Source of the DNA: JACCYU01 sp050740315
GTDB taxonomy: Bacteria > Pseudomonadota > Gammaproteobacteria > JACCYU01
Assembly (NCBI GenBank): GCA_050740315.1
Contig: JBOIDC010000009.1
Span: 4,242-68,241, forward strand
Direction: 5' to 3'
Length of the DNA stretch: 64,000 nucleotides
The position numbers were made by a program, and so were the translations under genes. The notes under the pieces were generated by a model. It ran no database searches. It was not told the origin of the DNA and saw nothing but the letters and a program-made list of their open reading frames with translations. Below are positions 54,584 to 63,969 of this stretch, in pieces (position 1 is the stretch's first letter; every line of letters starts with the position of its first letter).

Positions 54584-57500
54584 TACTGCTCCACGTCCGC
54601 ACGGTGGTACTCGGCCCTGATCTCGCGCACATAGTCGTGAAAGCGCTGGCCCGTGTCGAAGCTCAGCGCGCTCGCTTCGATGGTCACTTCGCCCCCCTCC
54701 AGCAGCGAGCGAAGCTGCTCCACCGTCCGTTCGATCTGATCGGCATCAAGCAGCATGCCGTCGGCGAGGTTCAGGTCGGCCCATTGCGCTTCTCCGGCCA
54801 GCACCGCGATGCGTTGCACGCCGGCTCTGGCGTTGTGCTTCCTGAGCCTCTCGATAAGTCCATAACAGGTGCGCGTCTCGTTGTAAGACACGCTATCTGG
54901 CGGACGCCACGTCGCCGGCCTGGCGGGATCGATCGGTTTCTCGCCTTCGCCGGTCCGCCACGTGATCTCCCGCTTGTGTACCCCCGAGTCAATTCCATTG
55001 TGCTCCGCGCAGGCCAGTATGAAACGGCTTCCTTCCGGCACAACAAACGGTTCTTCATAGCGGCCGCCGGCGAGCTTGGGATCGGAACCATCGGTGGTGT
55101 AGCGTATCGGCGCTGGCGGCGCGGCCCGCAACTCCACCATTTTGTTGTCGCCGCTCTGGTACACCCGCGATTGAAGTGTAATCCGGTTGTGCCAGGGCAC
55201 GGCCTCACCGGTTTCATGCTCACCATGCGTGTCCACAGCCAGGAATGAGAGCTCGAACTCGCTCGTCTCGAGATCACGCTCGGTGAGTTTGCGGGAAGCC
55301 GGCGTGGCCGCCGCCCCGACCTCCATGTAAACCGCATCGCCGTTCAGCGGCGTGACGCGTAGTTTCACGAGCCCGGTCGCATCGTCGCGATGCAGCTCCT
55401 GGATCCTCACGTTGGTCGCCGGTCTTGGAAAAGGCCCCTTTTCCACGTAGCCGCCTTGCTCCCGCCAGATGTCCTTGTGCACGCTCTCGTCTTTTAGCTT
55501 GTCGAGCGCATCCGGCCGGTGCCACTGCCACAGCGGATTCGTCGCGGCGCGCCGCCGGACCTCGTTCCACGGCATGGCCTTCTGCGTAAAAAGTCGCTCC
55601 TCGACCTTCTTGCGGAAGGTCTCGCCGCTGATCTCTTCGGTGTATTTCATCCTGTCTTTCAGGGTCTTGATGATCTGATCCTCACCCTGGTACTGGTTGC
55701 CGGTGAACTCCATGAGAAACTCGGCTGACATCAGCCGCTCGCGTGTCGGGTAGTAGAGCGTGGTAAAGGTCTCGCGCACCGCGCTTAAAAACTGGTTCTG
55801 GATACGATCCAGGAGGTCGCGTGCCTGCACCAGCTGCGGATCATTATCTTGTGTGCCCTCACTGCGCATTTCGCCGATGATGTAGTTGATCGCCTTGAGT
55901 TCTCTGGCCGCGTTGAGCACCGCGTCGTAGCTGCGCTGCCCGGTGAGAAAGCCGATCCGATTCTTGAAATCGTGATTCTCGTGAAGTTCTCTGAGATCCG
56001 GGTGCAGCCCTTGCGCATGCGGCTCGGTAATTACCAGCACCACCTTATCCTGGGTAAGATCGATCTCATCGACCGCAGGCAGCGTCATGACGCGTTGATA
56101 GCACCAGGCAGTTATCGGTTTGAAGAGGTCATTGAGGCGCTCTTTTAGCTCCCGAATCGATTGGTCGCGCAGATAACTCTGCGCCGTGGTATGCAGACGC
56201 GCGACCAGGTTCTGCTGATTCTTGAAGAACAGGCGGCCGTCCCGGCTCGTGTGGAGGTACCACGCCGCGGTGAACAAACGGCTGACGCCCTCATTAAGTA
56301 GTTTCGAGATGTCGCGGCCCGGAGCGCAAAGATTGGCCACGACTTCAGGCACAGTCAGGCCCTTGGTGCCGCCAGAAACGTTACTGAGGGATGCCACAAA
56401 CAACAGGCGCATGACGTCGCGCGCGTCGCCGCCGCCAAGATTGGCATCCATGATCTCGGCCACGGATTGACCGCTGGAGGCAATATCGTGCGAGATGGCG
56501 GTCTCCAGCGTGTTATTGATCTGGTTGATCTCGGTGAGTGTCTCCCGGTCGTTGAGATCGATGTCGTGAGCAGTGACGAGATACTTGTCTTGTGCCTCTC
56601 CGGTTTCCCACAGACGCGAGACCACGATGCGCATAAGGCGAATCAGGCCGCGCGTCTGCTGAAACCCGCTGTTGTCCTTGAAGCGCGCGTACAGGTCGCG
56701 AATCGCGGGATGGAAGGGATACGATTCCGCGATCCGCTGCGCAAACTGCTCGGGCGAAGCGTTCGTAACGTCCATCTGGCGCGCGTCTCGCACGGCCTTG
56801 GCGTAGGCTTGCGCTACTTCGGCGATTTCGTCTTCGGACGGTAACTCCGCAAAGATGCGTTTGCGAAGTATGTGGTAGAACTCGTCGGTGTTCATGCGGA
56901 CGGGCTCGAGATTCATCGCGCTGCGGCCCGTCTCTTTATCAAGATCATTGAGCGCCTGGATGATCCGCTCGGTGCCGCCCGCATAAGCCGCGGTCAGATC
57001 GGTGATGATCAGGCATACATTGTTCAGTTCATCCCTGCCCAGCGCGACCAGCAAATTGGACAGCGCGGTGGCAGTGACCACAGACAAATCCGAATTCCCG
57101 ATAGTTTTTGATTTCGCATACTCGAAATACGGCGGCAATTCATCGAGCATGATGACCAGCGGGTCGCCCTTGAGCAGATTGACCCACGCGGTCTGGCCAG
57201 GCGCCGACAGCGGGCTGTAATAGTCCTTGAACTGTTCTTTCCTGCCAAGCTGCGAGGCGATTGCGCCCCATAACCCGTACGGCGCGTCGCTTTCCCGCCC
57301 GGAAAACGCCACAACCCTGACTTCCCCGATATCCGCCGGCTTATAGAATTCCCCCATGACCTTCCGCCGCCAGCCGGGATTCTTGGCCAGCAAGCCGAAG
57401 GCGAGCAGGTTATGTGTCTTGCCGCCACCCATCGCCTGGGTGAGCTTGAAGACGCCTTGAGTCGATTTTCCTTCCAGCCGCCGGAAACCCTCCGTCAGCA

Positions 57501-57654
57501 GGATTTTCATGCCCTCGGTGATGTGATTCTCCACGAAGAAGCCGTCAGCATCGATACGCTCTTCAACGAGGTCACCCAAGTCGAGGACTGTGTCGCGCCG
57601 GGTTTTGTCGAATACCGTGTGGCGCGGCGTGCAGGCTTGTTGCAAAGGGCTCAT
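54583..57654 (-). CDS. DUF499 AAA-type ATPase of a defence operon
   Basis: The 1023-residue product has Walker A QAMGGGKTH around 73-81, Walker B VIMLDELPPYFEYA near 155 and the DUF499 context DLGDLVEERID. A C-terminal region with CHB/HATPase-like repeats (PIRYTTDGSDPKLAGGRYEE) may bind other subunits. First gene of the operon. The start at MSPLQQACTP has a GGGGGAGG site; the frame extends 28 codons further without similarity. Confidence 0.9.
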   Translation of the reverse strand: MSPLQQACTPRHTVFDKTRRDTVLDLGDLVEERIDADGFFVENHITEGMKILLTEGFRRLEGKSTQGVFKLTQAMGGGKTHNLLAFGLLAKNPGWRRKVMGEFYKPADIGEVRVVAFSGRESDAPYGLWGAIASQLGRKEQFKDYYSPLSAPGQTAWVNLLKGDPLVIMLDELPPYFEYAKSKTIGNSDLSVVTATALSNLLVALGRDELNNVCLIITDLTAAYAGGTERIIQALNDLDKETGRSAMNLEPVRMNTDEFYHILRKRIFAELPSEDEIAEVAQAYAKAVRDARQMDVTNASPEQFAQRIAESYPFHPAIRDLYARFKDNSGFQQTRGLIRLMRIVVSRLWETGEAQDKYLVTAHDIDLNDRETLTEINQINNTLETAISHDIASSGQSVAEIMDANLGGGDARDVMRLLFVASLSNVSGGTKGLTVPEVVANLCAPGRDISKLLNEGVSRLFTAAWYLHTSRDGRLFFKNQQNLVARLHTTAQSYLRDQSIRELKERLNDLFKPITAWCYQRVMTLPAVDEIDLTQDKVVLVITEPHAQGLHPDLRELHENHDFKNRIGFLTGQRSYDAVLNAARELKAINYIIGEMRSEGTQDNDPQLVQARDLLDRIQNQFLSAVRETFTTLYYPTRERLMSAEFLMEFTGNQYQGEDQIIKTLKDRMKYTEEISGETFRKKVEERLFTQKAMPWNEVRRRAATNPLWQWHRPDALDKLKDESVHKDIWREQGGYVEKGPFPRPATNVRIQELHRDDATGLVKLRVTPLNGDAVYMEVGAAATPASRKLTERDLETSEFELSFLAVDTHGEHETGEAVPWHNRITLQSRVYQSGDNKMVELRAAPPAPIRYTTDGSDPKLAGGRYEEPFVVPEGSRFILACAEHNGIDSGVHKREITWRTGEGEKPIDPARPATWRPPDSVSYNETRTCYGLIERLRKHNARAGVQRIAVLAGEAQWADLNLADGMLLDADQIERTVEQLRSLLEGGEVTIEASALSFDTGQRFHDYVREIRAEYHRADVEQ

Positions 57655-57727
57655 AGGCCTCCCCCGAATTTGTTGGCATGCGCGGTGGGGTCCGTGTGGA
57701 GCTGCGTGATTATGGTTGGTCTTCCGG

Positions 57728-57755
57728 ATTGTAACCACGCCCCGCTGATTCGGAA
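57728..57755 (-). promoter_or_regulatory. Candidate promoter of the defence operon
   Basis: On the minus strand, TTCCGA (57755-57750) and TACAAT (57733-57728) are separated by 16 bp, about 75 bp before the DUF499 start. The -10 is good and the -35 is weak. It is the only recognisable promoter in the 126-bp gap. Confidence 0.35.
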
Positions 57756-57780
57756 CGCCCCCTACAGGTACATTAACCGC

Positions 57781-58896
57781 TTAATAGGTGTCGTGCGAGC
57801 CATCTCCCGGACTTTTGTCCGCCTCGGCCGTCTTATCGCGATAGTCCGCCAGCAACACCGCAATCCAGCGGGTGCGTTCGTACTGATCGCAGGCGATCAC
57901 CAGCGTGATCGTGATGGGAATCGCGATGAACGCGCCGGGTACGCCCCACAGCCAGCCCCAGAAGGTCACCGAAAACAGCACCACCAGCGGCGACAGCGAC
58001 AGCTGTCTGCCCTGCAGCAGCGGATCGATATAAATGCCCATCACGATCTGGATGCCGGATGCGCCAACCAGCACCAGCAGCGCGTTGATGCCGATGCCGA
58101 ACTCCAGCAGCGCGAACGCGGACACAGGCACCACGCCGATGATGGCGCCCACAGTGGGGATGTAACTGAGCAGAAAGTTGATGAAGCCCCAGATGAACGC
58201 GAAATCCAGCCCCACCGCCAGACACAGCAGCCAGATCAATACACCGGTGATCAGTCCGATCACGGTGCGCACTACGATATAGATCTGAAAGTCAGTCACC
58301 ACCCGCTTGAAGGATTCGAACCAGCGCTCGCCCTCGTCCACGGACAGGCGATGCCGCAGCTTGTCGCGGAAGTCGTGCACCTCCAGCAGTCCCAGCACGA
58401 AGAACGCAATGATCAAAACCAGCGCGCCGCTGAAGGAAAAAAACCATTCCGAAACCGCGAGCACCACATTGGGCGCGAATGCCGACACCCTGGGGCCGCT
58501 GCTTACCGCATCTCCGCCGGCGCCTATGATCGGCTCGATCAGCAGTCGCAAGGCCTCGTAGAGCCGCTGGAATTCCTGCCGGTACTCGGGCGCGCTGGCG
58601 GCCAGCAGCTCGCCGCTCCACCAGAACGACGCCACGAACAAGGCGATAACGGCCAGAAAGGCCACGAATGTAATCAGCATGGCCAGGCCGCGCGCCATGT
58701 GCCGTTCCAGCCGCAGCTGCAACGGCCAGAACACCGCGATCAGGAACAGCGCGAACACCAGCGGCATGGTGACCGTGGTGGTGATCTTCAGCGCGCCGGC
58801 CACCACCACCACCGCGATCACCGACAGCAGGCGCTTGATGACCTGGCGTTCCCGCTGCGCCTGCGCCGCGGTTGAAGTGTCAAGCATGGTCGCCAT
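57781..58896 (-). CDS. AI-2E family transporter (PerM/TqsA-like permease)
   Basis: A 371-residue inner-membrane protein with about eight helices and family motifs YIPTVGAIIGVVPVSAFALLE and IDPLLQGRQLSLSPL. Members export or exchange small molecules such as AI-2, or Na+/H+ in some cases; the substrate here is unknown. Start is four bases after the GbdR-like stop, so the two are likely co-transcribed. The first stretch of the defence operon begins 126 bp past its end. Confidence 0.88.
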   Translation of the reverse strand: MATMLDTSTAAQAQRERQVIKRLLSVIAVVVVAGALKITTTVTMPLVFALFLIAVFWPLQLRLERHMARGLAMLITFVAFLAVIALFVASFWWSGELLAASAPEYRQEFQRLYEALRLLIEPIIGAGGDAVSSGPRVSAFAPNVVLAVSEWFFSFSGALVLIIAFFVLGLLEVHDFRDKLRHRLSVDEGERWFESFKRVVTDFQIYIVVRTVIGLITGVLIWLLCLAVGLDFAFIWGFINFLLSYIPTVGAIIGVVPVSAFALLEFGIGINALLVLVGASGIQIVMGIYIDPLLQGRQLSLSPLVVLFSVTFWGWLWGVPGAFIAIPITITLVIACDQYERTRWIAVLLADYRDKTAEADKSPGDGSHDTY

Positions 58897-58899
58897 CGT

Positions 58900-59907
58900 T
58901 CACGGGCGCCCCGCCGCGCCACGCGCCTCACCGCTGGCCGTTACGTGCCCGCGCGGCCGGCGCTCGTGGCTGGGCGGTACGCCGAACAGATCCCGGTAAC
59001 ATTTGCTGAAGTGCGGCGCGGACACAAAGCCGCAGGCCAGCGTTACGTCGGCGATGGGCATCGTGGTCTGCAGCAAAAACTGCCGGGCGCGGGTCAAACG
59101 CAGCTTGAGATAATAGCGGGTCGGCGCGCAGTTGAGGTACTGTTTGAACAAACGCTCCAGTTGCCGGCGTGACACGTGGACGTAGCGCGCGAGCTCGTCC
59201 AAGGCAAGCGGCTCTTCGACATTGGCCTCCATCAGCGACACCGCTTCGATCAGTTTCGGCTGCCCGAGGCCGATGCGCAATCGCAAGGGATCCCGCTGAT
59301 GGTCGTGGATGGTGCGGATCCGCTCGTGAATGAATTCCTCGGAGATGCCGGCGGCCAGCTCGATGCCCTGTTGCTGGCTGATCAGGGTCAGCATCATGTC
59401 CAGCGGCGCGATGCCGCCCGAGCAGGTGTAACGATCCCGGTCCATGACAAACAACTCGTCGGTGGAGTCGATGCGGGGAAATTCCTCGCGCAGGCCGGCG
59501 ATGTTCTCCCAGTGAATGGTGGCGCGGTAGCCGTCCAGCAGGCCCGCGCGCGCCAGCAGATAAGAGCCGGTGCACAGCCCGCCGAGAATGACATGCTGAT
59601 GCGCCAGTCGGCGCAGCCAGTCGATCATGGGTTTGTCGAAAGACAGGCGCACGTCGATCCCGCCGCATACGAACAGCATGTCCAGGTGTTCCGCGTGGTG
59701 AATGCCCGTATCGGTCGCGAAGGACACGCCGTTGCTGGCGGCGACCGGCTTGCCGTCGAAGGTTAGCGCGCTCCACTGATAAAGCGTTTGCCCGCTCAGG
59801 TGATTGGCCATGCGCAAGGGCTCGACCGCGCTTGCAAACGCGATCATGGAGTAACGAGGCAGTTGCAGAAATCCTACCCGGATGGGTTTTGGTGCGCCGT
59901 TCGGCAT
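58900..59907 (-). CDS. gbdR: GbdR-like AraC-family regulator with DJ-1/PfpI domain
   Basis: The 335-residue product pairs an N-terminal DJ-1/PfpI-like domain (IRVGFLQLPRYSMIAFASAVEPLR, ILGGLCTGSYLLA) with a C-terminal AraC helix-turn-helix (LDELARYVHVSRRQLERLFK, VTLACGFVSAPHFSKCYRDLFG). GbdR in Pseudomonas senses glycine betaine and dimethylglycine and activates their catabolic genes. Proximity to dgcB and the etf genes supports this call over other GlxA-type regulators. Start at MPNGAPKP with a GAGGGG site; a longer frame to 60033 is probably untranslated. Confidence 0.8.
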   Translation of the reverse strand: MPNGAPKPIRVGFLQLPRYSMIAFASAVEPLRMANHLSGQTLYQWSALTFDGKPVAASNGVSFATDTGIHHAEHLDMLFVCGGIDVRLSFDKPMIDWLRRLAHQHVILGGLCTGSYLLARAGLLDGYRATIHWENIAGLREEFPRIDSTDELFVMDRDRYTCSGGIAPLDMMLTLISQQQGIELAAGISEEFIHERIRTIHDHQRDPLRLRIGLGQPKLIEAVSLMEANVEEPLALDELARYVHVSRRQLERLFKQYLNCAPTRYYLKLRLTRARQFLLQTTMPIADVTLACGFVSAPHFSKCYRDLFGVPPSHERRPRGHVTASGEARGAAGRP

Positions 59908-60051
59908 CTTGTGGCCCCCCTCTGCGGCTTCGCGATACAAAGCCGGCTTTAGAGCCTGAGACAAGATAACGCAGCGCATGCCAAGTCGCCAAGCTGAATT
60001 GAGCAGGCGGCGCCGGTCGATGACGCCTGGCATTCCAGGTGACTTGGTGCG

Positions 60052-60837
60052 TCAGCGCACTGGGTTAGGCCTGAGCATGCCCGTATCCGTCAGATACTCA
60101 AGGATGGCGCGGGCGGCCTCGTCAGGATGGGCGCCCTCGATGCGTTGACCGCAACTGATTGGCGCCTCACGTATGGCGCGTAATCGATCGACGGCGGCGG
60201 CGCCTGGACTCCGCGTGCGCGAAAGGCGAGTGCGCGCCGGACGCTGTGGCCAGACGGGCGCGCGCACGCGCAATGCATCGGGCACCGCTTCGCGCACGAT
60301 CAGCCCACGGCGCGCCCGCGCAAACGCGCTCTGGCGCGCCGCCGCCGCGGCCTGAGCCACGCTGATGACTGCCGGCAGGGTGACCCGCAACCCGCGCCGA
60401 CGACCGCGCGGCAGCGCCTGGCACAGGTCAGCATGCGCCGCACCGAGTTCGATCTCGGCGATGCCCGTGACGACGGGATAGCCCAGCGCGTCGGCGATCG
60501 CATAAGGGAGTTGTCCGCTGCCCAATCCTTGTTCGGCCTGGCCGCCGGTCAGCACCAGCCGGGGCGGCGATGCGCGCAGATAATGGCTTAATGCCGGCAG
60601 CGCGTCGAAGCCGGACGCGAGGTCAAGGACGACCAGCTCGCTCGGGCCCATGCCCAGATAATCGCGCAGCGCCGGCTCGGCTGGATCGCCCGCGTGGACG
60701 AGGCGCAATCGCGCGCCGTATCGTTCGCAAAGTTTGAGCGCCATCTCGACGGCGCGGGCATCGCCGTCGGCCCGGCGCGCCCGCCCGGAGACGGGATGTC
60801 GCCCTACCGACACCAGCACCGCGACCTCAGGCGACAT
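60052..60837 (-). CDS. etfB: Electron transfer flavoprotein beta subunit (Dgc-associated)
   Basis: The 261-residue product has an ETF-beta core: EVAVLVSVGRHPVSG, GDARAVEMALKLCERYG, and LGSGQLPYAIADALGYPVVTG. ETF-beta here would hand electrons from dimethylglycine dehydrogenase to the iron-sulfur protein DgcB. It overlaps the etfA stop by 11 bases at the chosen ATG; an ATG five codons upstream is equally possible. Arginine-rich insertions make it divergent from general ETF. Confidence 0.8.
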   Translation of the reverse strand: MSPEVAVLVSVGRHPVSGRARRADGDARAVEMALKLCERYGARLRLVHAGDPAEPALRDYLGMGPSELVVLDLASGFDALPALSHYLRASPPRLVLTGGQAEQGLGSGQLPYAIADALGYPVVTGIAEIELGAAHADLCQALPRGRRRGLRVTLPAVISVAQAAAAARQSAFARARRGLIVREAVPDALRVRAPVWPQRPARTRLSRTRSPGAAAVDRLRAIREAPISCGQRIEGAHPDEAARAILEYLTDTGMLRPNPVR

Positions 60838-62032
60838 CGCGCGCCACCGCACTCAAGAGCCGCAGCAGCGCATCCATGATCGGCTGAGCGTCGCCCACCA
60901 CCGCGAGATCGGCGCGCTTCATGATCTCGGCATGCGGGTCGGTGTTGACGGCGATGACCTTTTCTGCCCGCGCGATGCCTTGCAGGTGTTGCGGCGCGCC
61001 GGAAATGCCCAGCGCGAGGTAGCAGCGTGGCGCGACCAGCGTTCCGGAAGCGCCGATCTGGCGTTCGCGCGGCAGAAATCCTGCATCGCAAACCACGCGC
61101 GAGCCGCCCTCGGCGGCGCCCAACGCGCGCGCGAGCGCGTGAAAGCTTTCCCAGTCGCTGAGCCCGGCGCCCGCTGCTGCGATGAATTCGGCCTCGGCCA
61201 GCGGCACCGCGTCGGGATCGACCGGCAGCAGCCCAAGATCGACGATCCGCGGCTCGACCGCGTATGCCGGCGCCTCCAGCGCGCGGCCCTCGCGGCGTAC
61301 GTCCAAAACGCTGTCGGCCGCGCCTGGATCGACCAGAACAAGCCGCGCGGTCTCATGCACGAAGTCGCTGCGACCGCCGTCACCGCGGCTGACGGTCGCC
61401 CCGCCGTCGAGACGCTGCACGTGCGTCGCGGGCTGGTCGCCGAGCCTGCCCGCGAGCCGGCGTCCGAGGTCGCCGCCGCCCGTGACGCTATCCGGAAACA
61501 CAATGTGACGTGGTTTTAGGGTCTCGATCGCCGCCAGCACTGCGGCGGCGCGCGCCTCGGGCGCATAACCTCGCTGCGTGGTATGGCCGAAGTGCATCAC
61601 TCTGTCGGCGCCTGCCGCGCCCAGTCCTTCGATGGGCTCGAATACAAGCACGACAACGCCGCCATCAAGCGCGTCCGCCAGCCCGCGCGCCGCCCCCAGC
61701 GCGTCGCGATCGTACGGGCTCAAGCGCCCGTCCGGCAGATCCGGTACCGCCAGAATCCAGCACGCCGGACGCTCGATAACCACCGGCCGCGGGGCTGTGG
61801 AGCCCGGCGCCGTCGCGACGGCCGCGTCCACCAGGGTCATGGGTCGTGAGCGATCGATGCGCAGCCGCTGACCGGGCGCGAGCAGACCCACGGCGCGCAG
61901 TGCGCGAGGATCGCGCCGGATACGGGCGACGGCCGCTGTCGACGTTGGCTCCGCACGCTCGCGCTCGGCGCGCGGATCGCGGCGCACGCGCCCAGCGCCG
62001 CGAGGCGCGGGCCGGTCGCGGCGGCCGCTCAT
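60827..62032 (-). CDS. etfA: Electron transfer flavoprotein alpha subunit (Dgc-associated)
   Basis: The 401-residue product has an Arg-rich N-terminal extension (RRDPRAERERAEPTS) followed by an ETF-alpha core with FAD-binding motifs (PRCYLALGISGAPQHLQGI, AVNTDPHAEIMKRAD). The start was chosen at the ATGA overlap with the dgcB stop, giving a coupled junction. It belongs to the ETF branch that sits with dgcAB in Pseudomonas, not the general fatty-acid ETF. Confidence 0.85.
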   Translation of the reverse strand: MSGRRDRPAPRGAGRVRRDPRAERERAEPTSTAAVARIRRDPRALRAVGLLAPGQRLRIDRSRPMTLVDAAVATAPGSTAPRPVVIERPACWILAVPDLPDGRLSPYDRDALGAARGLADALDGGVVVLVFEPIEGLGAAGADRVMHFGHTTQRGYAPEARAAAVLAAIETLKPRHIVFPDSVTGGGDLGRRLAGRLGDQPATHVQRLDGGATVSRGDGGRSDFVHETARLVLVDPGAADSVLDVRREGRALEAPAYAVEPRIVDLGLLPVDPDAVPLAEAEFIAAAGAGLSDWESFHALARALGAAEGGSRVVCDAGFLPRERQIGASGTLVAPRCYLALGISGAPQHLQGIARAEKVIAVNTDPHAEIMKRADLAVVGDAQPIMDALLRLLSAVARDVA

Positions 62033-63969
62033 GGCGGCGCCTCTACGGCCGCCCACAGGAGTTCGGCTACATCGGTCACTTCCGCGCGCGGCTGCGTCAC
62101 GCCCTCCAGCATTACCGCGCAGTTCGGGCAGGCCACCGCCACCGTGTCGGCGGCCGTAGCGCGCACGTGATCCATGCGCACATCGGCGATGCGGCGCTTG
62201 CCCGGCACGTCGGTAAACGCCGCGCCGCCGCCCCAGCCGCAGCAGCTCGAACGCAGCCCCGAGCGTTGCATCTCGATCACTTCGACGCCGATGGACTTGA
62301 GTACCTTGCGCGGCGCCTCGATCTCGCCGTTGTAGCGCCCGAGATAACAGGGGTCATGGAAGGTGACGGATGCATGTCGCAGCGGCTTTGGCCTGACCCG
62401 GGCTTGCCCGATCAGCCGGGCGAGGAACTGCGTATGGTGCTCGACGACGTAATGCCCACCCAGCGCGGGATATTCGTTGTTCAGCGTGTGCAGGACATGC
62501 GGGTCGCAGGTGACGATGCGATTGAATCGATATTTGGCGAGAGTGGCGATATTGCGCCGGGCCAGATCCTGAAAAGTCGCCTCATCGCCCAGGCGGCGCG
62601 CGAGGTCGCCGCAGTCCAGTTCTTCCGCGCCCAGCACAGCAAAATCGATTTCGGCGGTGCGCAATAGCTTGACCACCGCGCGCAACGTGCGCTGAGCGCG
62701 CAGCTCGAAACCGCCTTCGCCGATCCACAGCAGCACGTCGCACGCGCCACGCTCCGCGAGTATGGAGAGCGCGAGGTCCGCCGCCCAGTCGAGCCTGGTG
62801 TCTAATCGCCGGCCGCTTACTGTATCGGTCAGACGCAATTCTTCCAGCACCTGCGCCGCTTTGCCGGGGGTCGCGCCCAGTTCCAGCGTCTGATAGCGGC
62901 GCAGATCGATGACGGCGTCCACATGCTCGATCATCATCGGGCATTCGTATACGCAGGCCCGGCAAGTGGTGCAGGCCCACAGCGTATCCGGGTCCAGCAT
63001 GGCCTGCGGACCCACGAGCGCCAGCCCGGGACCGCCTTGCGCGGCTCCTGGCGCCAGACCGGGGTGCGCATGTCCGGTGTAGACGACGCCCGTCGAGTGC
63101 GTGCTTTGCGCGGCGGCGAGATCCTGCACGAGCTGCTTGGGATTCAGCGGCAGCCCCGCCGCAAACGCCGGACAGGCGCTCTCGCAGCGCCCACACTGCA
63201 CGCAGGCGTCGAAGCCGAGCAACTGGTTCCATCTGAAATCCACCGGCCGTTCGACCCCAAGCCGCGGTTCGGTGAGATCGAGGCGCGTAATGCCGCTGTC
63301 GACGGCTGTTTGTGCAAAGCGCGATGGCCGCGGGTGAAAGGCGAGGTGCAGGACGCCGTTGAGCGCATGTTTCATGGGCCCCAGACCCATGCCGACATAC
63401 AACTCAAGGCACGCCCAGGCGCCGAGGGCCAGCAGAAGCAGACCGGCGGGCGAGGTCCAGGCGATTGGCGCCACCGTACCGGTCAGCGGCAAAGTAGCGA
63501 TCGCGAAAAACACCACAAAGGCCGCGAGACTGAACGGCAGGCGCTGAAAACCGCCCCTGGAAAGCCGCTCGGGCCGTCGTTCAGGCAGTCTTCGCAATCC
63601 CACCAGCACGGCGCCCGCAGCCATCGCCGCGAGGCTGAGCAGAAGCAGCCCAACCGGCGCCGCCCGGTCGAAACCGAGCCCATACACGACCAGAATCATC
63701 ATGGTGGCTGCGACGAAACCGCCAGCGGCAAGCATGTGCATACAAGCGGTGCGCTGGCCGGTATCGCGCGGTTTCGCTCCTGGCGGATCGCGGCTGACCA
63801 CCTCGTGCACGTGCACCAGGTAACGCCGTGGCACCTGCAACAGGCCATGCACAATGTCCACAGCGGCCGGCCGCCCGGCCAGCCAGCGCCGCGCGCGCCG
63901 GCCCGCCGCCACCAGCAGCGCCGCGAGGCTCAGCATCACCAGCAGGCCGGGAAGAGCGTCGCTTGTCAT
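62029..63969 (-). CDS. dgcB: Dimethylglycine demethylation protein DgcB (membrane iron-sulfur)
   Basis: The 646-residue product has an N-terminal membrane region (about five helices to residue 195), two 4Fe-4S motifs (Cys256, 259, 262, 266 in CVQCGRCESACP and Cys333, 336, 339, 343 in CTTCRACVYECP) and two HdrD-like CCG domains (HDPCYLGRYNG, SSCCGWGGG). In Pseudomonas DgcA with DgcB and the ETF subunits demethylates dimethylglycine to sarcosine. A dgcA gene is expected just upstream, beyond the window edge. Confidence 0.88.
   Translation of the reverse strand: MTSDALPGLLVMLSLAALLVAAGRRARRWLAGRPAAVDIVHGLLQVPRRYLVHVHEVVSRDPPGAKPRDTGQRTACMHMLAAGGFVAATMMILVVYGLGFDRAAPVGLLLLSLAAMAAGAVLVGLRRLPERRPERLSRGGFQRLPFSLAAFVVFFAIATLPLTGTVAPIAWTSPAGLLLLALGAWACLELYVGMGLGPMKHALNGVLHLAFHPRPSRFAQTAVDSGITRLDLTEPRLGVERPVDFRWNQLLGFDACVQCGRCESACPAFAAGLPLNPKQLVQDLAAAQSTHSTGVVYTGHAHPGLAPGAAQGGPGLALVGPQAMLDPDTLWACTTCRACVYECPMMIEHVDAVIDLRRYQTLELGATPGKAAQVLEELRLTDTVSGRRLDTRLDWAADLALSILAERGACDVLLWIGEGGFELRAQRTLRAVVKLLRTAEIDFAVLGAEELDCGDLARRLGDEATFQDLARRNIATLAKYRFNRIVTCDPHVLHTLNNEYPALGGHYVVEHHTQFLARLIGQARVRPKPLRHASVTFHDPCYLGRYNGEIEAPRKVLKSIGVEVIEMQRSGLRSSCCGWGGGAAFTDVPGKRRIADVRMDHVRATAADTVAVACPNCAVMLEGVTQPRAEVTDVAELLWAAVEAPP

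Noticed and set aside
47430..57654. BREX or DISARM system
   Set aside because: No PglZ, BrxL, BrxC or DrmB-type gene is present; DUF499, DUF1156 and DUF3780 point to a different helicase-methylase-ATPase class.
47317..57780. Mobile-element borders of the defence operon
   Set aside because: I looked for an integrase, transposase, tRNA end or flanking direct repeats and saw none, so I do not call it a defined island.
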